DNA of 64,000 bases from Clostridia bacterium (GTDB lineage Bacteria > Bacillota > Clostridia > Oscillospirales > Acutalibacteraceae). A program made the translations under genes and the position numbers. The notes under the pieces are model-generated. The model worked only from the letters and a program-made list of their open reading frames with translations. It had not been told where the DNA came from and did no database searches. Each line of letters opens with the position of its first letter. Position 1 is the stretch's first letter. The stretch lies in contig JAFTXJ010000017.1 in NCBI GenBank assembly GCA_017461625.1, positions 62,001 through 126,000 of the forward strand, written 5' to 3'. Below are positions 61,447 through 64,000 of the stretch, piece by piece.

Positions 61447-62284
61447 ACCAATCTGTTGCTCCGCTTGGGTCATCAAATTCAAGAGAGTTGAAATATGGAT
61501 AATTATTTATAGTTATGAGCATATTTCCCAAGCCACTTTCTATACCAAGATATTCTTTATCTTTGATTTTTGTTGGTCTGATTAAAGAATGAAAATCTAT
61601 TTCAGCCGCAGTTCTGTTTATATTAACTTGATAATAAGGGTCTCCGGGATGAACGTCTATTTTATATTCTAAGCCAAAAATTTTTATTTCTTCATTTTCC
61701 AACTTATTACCACTGTCATCTAAATATCCCTTATATTGGATATTGAAAGGAAGAGGTGCGGCAGAAAAAACATTGTCTGAGCCAACAACAACACCTTTCT
61801 CATCATATGTATGACTGAAATCCAAATTATATGTTGTGTTTGCATTTGCATATACCGCTTTTAATGCATTGATTATTTCATCATCGCTCATACCCTCAAA
61901 ATCCGAAAGAACAAATTTTTCTCCGGAAATCGGGTTTGGTATTGCATTTTTTCCTGCCGAGAAAAGGCTAGGGGCAAAGGAATAATACATTCCTATAACT
62001 TTTTTGTTTTCGATGACGAATACTTGCTGAACAGGACAATCGTACCTTAGTCCATCGTCTGCATCTTCACTATCAATATAAAACCAAAGTCTTCTCTCAC
62101 CGTCAAATAAATCCATAACGGTTTTGGGCGCAACAAGAGTTGTCTGTGTTATGTCTTCTGCTACTTCGTTGTTAACAACATCGCTTTCCTCTTGTTTTTC
62201 TGCCGGGACATTTTCTGTTTTTGTGCACGAAGCCAAACAAAGCAACATCGCAAATGCACAAAACAAGCTGACAATTCTTTTCAT
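61445..62284 (-). CDS. Lipoprotein of unknown function behind a structured leader
   Basis: 279 residues from the ATG at 62284 (GAGG upstream; a TTG two codons earlier is less likely). Lipoprotein signal with lipobox LASC (~17-20), an acidic linker, then a ~230-residue domain that I do not recognise, with WFYIDSEDADDGLRYDCPV and QVNINRTAAEIDFHSLIRP. It ends with a terminator identical to that of glyA. Expression is probably set by the leader RNA that ends 17 bases before its start codon. Confidence 0.75.
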   Translation of the reverse strand: MKRIVSLFCAFAMLLCLASCTKTENVPAEKQEESDVVNNEVAEDITQTTLVAPKTVMDLFDGERRLWFYIDSEDADDGLRYDCPVQQVFVIENKKVIGMYYSFAPSLFSAGKNAIPNPISGEKFVLSDFEGMSDDEIINALKAVYANANTTYNLDFSHTYDEKGVVVGSDNVFSAAPLPFNIQYKGYLDDSGNKLENEEIKIFGLEYKIDVHPGDPYYQVNINRTAAEIDFHSLIRPTKIKDKEYLGIESGLGNMLITINNYPYFNSLEFDDPSGATDW

Positions 62285-62301
62285 TTTCAAATCCTCAGTT
62301 A

Positions 62302-62338
62302 AATAAAAAAGTGTGTAGCTTCAACCGAAACTACACAC
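62302..62338 (-). terminator. Leader terminator upstream of the lipoprotein gene
   Basis: Minus-strand stem GTGTGTAG / CTACACAC, 12-base loop, followed by TTTTTTATTT. It stands between the leader promoter and the lipoprotein start codon, the arrangement of transcription attenuators. Confidence 0.8.
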
Positions 62339-62471
62339 CGAAAAATGCCCAGCTCCGATTGTTGCGACACAATTCTGCTATTCAACACGAGAATGCAAGA
62401 ATAGAGCATGCATTTTTACCAAAGTAAAAACACAAACCCGTGTCCAATAGCATATTGAATTGTGTCGCAAC
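62302..62471 (-). ncRNA. Structured leader RNA / foldback element, candidate attenuator
   Basis: The predicted transcript starts near 62471 and opens with one arm of a long hairpin: 62457-62471 and 62361-62375 are a perfect 15-bp inverted repeat. Inside it, 62437-62452 and 62376-62391 pair over 16 positions with one mismatch and two G-U pairs. Two small hairpins cap the rod. A terminator hairpin follows. Total about 165 bases, no reading frame of note. It does not match 6S, T-box or a riboswitch that I can recall. Confidence 0.6.
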
Positions 62472-62474
62472 AGC

Positions 62475-62503
62475 ATTATACTATAACGAAGTTTAAAAAG
62501 CAA
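62475..62503 (-). promoter_or_regulatory. Promoter of the leader RNA
   Basis: Minus strand: TTGCTT (62498-62503), 17-bp spacer, TATAAT (62475-62480). Confidence 0.75.
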
Positions 62504-62504
62504 T

Positions 62505-62548
62505 AAAAAAACCGTAACCACCGAGCAAGTGGTTACGGTTAAATTTTT
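62505..62548 (-). terminator. Terminator of glyA, copy 2 of the duplicated sequence
   Basis: Same stem, loop and flanks as 61403-61446; starts 1-2 bases after the glyA stop codon. Confidence 0.9.
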
Positions 62549-62549
62549 A

Positions 62550-63788
62550 TCAATCTTCATAAAGCGGGAACTTTTTGCAAAGGTCAACAACTTCTTTTGC
62601 AACCTGTTCTTTTGTTGCTTCAAAGTCGGTGGCTGTCTTTTTCATCCAGGAGGCAATAAGTGCCATTTCGCTTTCTTTAAAGCCTCTTGAGGTTACGGCA
62701 GGGGTGCCGACTCTTACACCGCTTGTAACAAAGGGGCTTTCCGGGTCGTTAGGAATTGCATTTTTGTTAACGGTGATATGAACCTCGTCAAGTCTGTGTT
62801 GAAATTCCTTGCCTGTGATGCCCATGTTTCTCAAATCGAGGAGCATAAGGTGGTTGTCTGTTCCGTCAGAAACCATGTTGAAGCCTTCTTTTTTAAGGCA
62901 ATCTGCAAGAGCCGCAGCGTTTTTGACAATCTGTGTCTGATACTCTTTAAATTCGGGGGCAAGAGCTTCACCAAATGCAACAGCCTTGGCTGCAATAATG
63001 TGCATAAGAGGTCCGCCCTGGGTGCCGGGGAAGATAGCTTTATCAATTGCTTTTGCAAGGCTTTCTTTGCAAAGAATAAGTCCGCCTCTCGGTCCGCGGA
63101 GGGTTTTGTGGGTTGTGGTGGTTACAATGTCTGCATAAGGAACGGGACTTGGGTGAAGACCTGCAGCAACAAGACCTGCAATGTGAGCCATATCCACCAT
63201 AAAATATGCACCCACTTCATCGGCAATTTTTCTGAATTCGGCAAAGTCAATTGTTCTGGGGTAAGCTGAAGCACCTGCAAGAATGAGCTTAGGTTTGCAT
63301 TCAAGGGCAAGGGCTCTTACCTTTTCGTAGTCAATTTTGCCTGTATTTTCATCCACACCGTAAGGAACAATGTTAAAGTATTTGCCTGAAATATTAACAG
63401 GTGAACCGTGTGAAAGGTGACCGCCGTCAGCAAGGCTCATTGAAAGCACTGTGTCACCGGGAGTAAGCACGGCAAAAAAAGCGGCAAGGTTTGCATTGGC
63501 TCCGCTGTGGGGCTGAACGTTTGCATGCTCTGCACCAAAAATCTTTTTTGCTCTTTCTCTTGCGATTTCTTCAACACCGTCAACGTGCTGACATCCGCCG
63601 TAATATCTCTTTGCAGGGTAACCCTCTGCATATTTGTTTGTAAGCACTCCGCCTGCAGCAAGAAGCACAGCCTTTGAAACAATATTTTCTGATGCAATCA
63701 GCTCAATGTTGTTTCTCTGCCTTGAAAGCTCCTCTTCACAATAAGCATACACTTCGCTGTCGTAATTTTTTAATTCTTCAAAAAACAT
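62550..63788 (-). CDS. glyA: Serine hydroxymethyltransferase
   Basis: 412 residues from the ATG at 63788 (GGAGGT upstream). [44 protein letters not shown] lysine in [14 protein letters not shown] (~residue 225) and [11 protein letters not shown]. Makes glycine and methylene-tetrahydrofolate from serine. Monocistronic, with promoter and terminator visible. Confidence 0.97.
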   Translation of the reverse strand: MFFEELKNYDSEVYAYCEEELSRQRNNIELIASENIVSKAVLLAAGGVLTNKYAEGYPAKRYYGGCQHVDGVEEIARERAKKIFGAEHANVQPHSGANANLAAFFAVLTPGDTVLSMSLADGGHLSHGSPVNISGKYFNIVPYGVDENTGKIDYEKVRALALECKPKLILAGASAYPRTIDFAEFRKIADEVGAYFMVDMAHIAGLVAAGLHPSPVPYADIVTTTTHKTLRGPRGGLILCKESLAKAIDKAIFPGTQGGPLMHIIAAKAVAFGEALAPEFKEYQTQIVKNAAALADCLKKEGFNMVSDGTDNHLMLLDLRNMGITGKEFQHRLDEVHITVNKNAIPNDPESPFVTSGVRVGTPAVTSRGFKESEMALIASWMKKTATDFEATKEQVAKEVVDLCKKFPLYED

Positions 63789-63819
63789 AACTGACCTCCA
63801 AAAGAACAATACAGGGGCT

Positions 63820-63848
63820 ATTTTACATCAAAACACTTATATAGTCAA
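63820..63848 (-). promoter_or_regulatory. Promoter of glyA
   Basis: Minus strand: TTGACT (63843-63848), 17-bp spacer, TAAAAT (63820-63825). Confidence 0.75.
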
Positions 63849-63879
63849 GCAAAAAATCACTTTACTTCAATATAATTAC

Positions 63880-63922
63880 ACCCCCGACACAATTCGTCAA
63901 CTGCATCGGGGGGTATGTGATA
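63880..63922 (-). terminator. G/C-rich hairpin between the edge gene and glyA
   Basis: Stem ACCCCCGA / TCGGGGGGT with an 18-base loop. It has no long T run, so a terminator role is only probable. Confidence 0.45.
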
Positions 63923-63929
63923 AATATGC

Positions 63930-64000
63930 TTATTTAAGCGGCATTGGGATATACGCAAAAAGCATTTCAAAGATTGATTTGATAAAGCTTATAATCATTT
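63930..64000 (-). CDS. C-terminal fragment of a further protein (5' part outside the window)
   Basis: On the minus strand the frame is open from the right edge to a TAA at 63930-63932 and gives 23 residues ending IFEMLFAYIPMPLK, hydrophobic and aromatic. A following hairpin at 63880-63922 fits a gene end. Too short to identify; chance is not excluded. Confidence 0.35.
   Translation of the reverse strand, partial: MIISFIKSIFEMLFAYIPMPLK

Noticed and set aside
62361..62471. The long foldback read as an integron attC site or as 6S RNA
   Set aside because: There are no paired core sites with the attC pattern and no integrase, and the rod lacks the large central bubble of 6S RNA.
62365..63897. 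An 11-base word CGACACAATTC shared by the foldback arm and the hairpin loop upstream of glyA
   Set aside because: Only one extra occurrence, no extended similarity around it; chance or weak drift is enough to explain it.
1..64000. CRISPR arrays, insertion sequences, prophage or tRNA genes
   Set aside because: I saw no regularly spaced direct repeats, transposase or integrase motifs, phage structural genes or tRNA cloverleaf patterns on either strand.

Overview
The window looks like a piece of a low-to-moderate GC chromosome from an anaerobic, probably gut-associated Clostridia bacterium (Oscillospirales/Ruminococcaceae-like). This is inferred from gene content: Noc plus ParA/ParB with a perfect Firmicutes parS, RemB, a membrane-anchored foldase, PadR/DUF2812, an ECF sigma/zinc-finger anti-sigma pair, a Spo0A-C-like peptide, glycosidases (GH3, GH98-like, GH92) and a very large secreted repeat protein. 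The replication, segregation and tRNA-modification genes suggest that the replication origin is not far away, but dnaA, gyrB, rpmH and rnpA are not here and dnaN is not preceded by dnaA.

Layout. 1-7.5 kb: the C-terminal part of a domain-swapped GH3 glycosidase, a PadR/DUF2812 pair under a promoter with two palindromic operators, a PrsA/SurA-type foldase and a metallophosphoesterase. 7.5-21.2 kb: one gene for a secreted protein of 4559 residues with about 19 InlB/Flg_new-type repeats and three C-terminal Ig-like repeats. 21.4-22.1 kb: a small DUF559 nuclease gene boxed in by hairpin repeats, next to the 3' end of parB. 22.1-24.6 kb: parB, parA and noc, with parS touching the parA promoter. 24.7-35.1 kb: one tightly packed transcription unit, lipoprotein-mreB-mreC-mreD-PBP2-MinD-like-mnmE-mnmG-rsmG (all minus strand), from a consensus promoter at 35.1 kb to a terminator at 24.6 kb. 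35.2-37.6 kb: a secreted beta-helix protein and a SurA_N-like lipoprotein driven from overlapping divergent promoters. 37.6-43.3 kb: remB, recF, S4 protein, dnaN, recR, ybaB, dnaX and the SRP RNA (minus strand). 43.4-47.5 kb: an ECF sigma operon, an anchored acidic-linker protein and gapA. 47.7-51.1 kb: an RluA-type pseudouridine synthase, a second DUF559 element and a secreted GH98-like enzyme. 51.2-55.0 kb: Na/Pi symporter core, Spo0A-C-like peptide, GH92 alpha-mannosidase. 55.1-61.4 kb: DUF6273 and DUF6056-like membrane proteins, alanine racemase, an MBL-fold protein, a GT-D glycosyltransferase and a pyruvyl-transferase-family protein (envelope polysaccharide). 61.4-64.0 kb: a lipoprotein behind a structured leader RNA with its own terminator, glyA, and the probable C-terminus of a further gene.

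The genes fall into three working groups: chromosome replication/segregation (dnaN, recF, recR, dnaX, parAB, noc), cell shape and wall (mreBCD, PBP2, MinD-like ATPase, alr, foldase, envelope glycosyltransferases) and glycan use or adhesion (GH3, GH98-like, GH92, beta-helix and giant repeat protein). The observations I rate highest are the two repeat-bounded DUF559 elements, the 5' leader/foldback RNA at 62.3-62.5 kb, the membrane-anchored MinD-like ATPase inside the mre operon, and the parS-promoter contact. I found no CRISPR array, tRNA, rRNA or classical insertion sequence.
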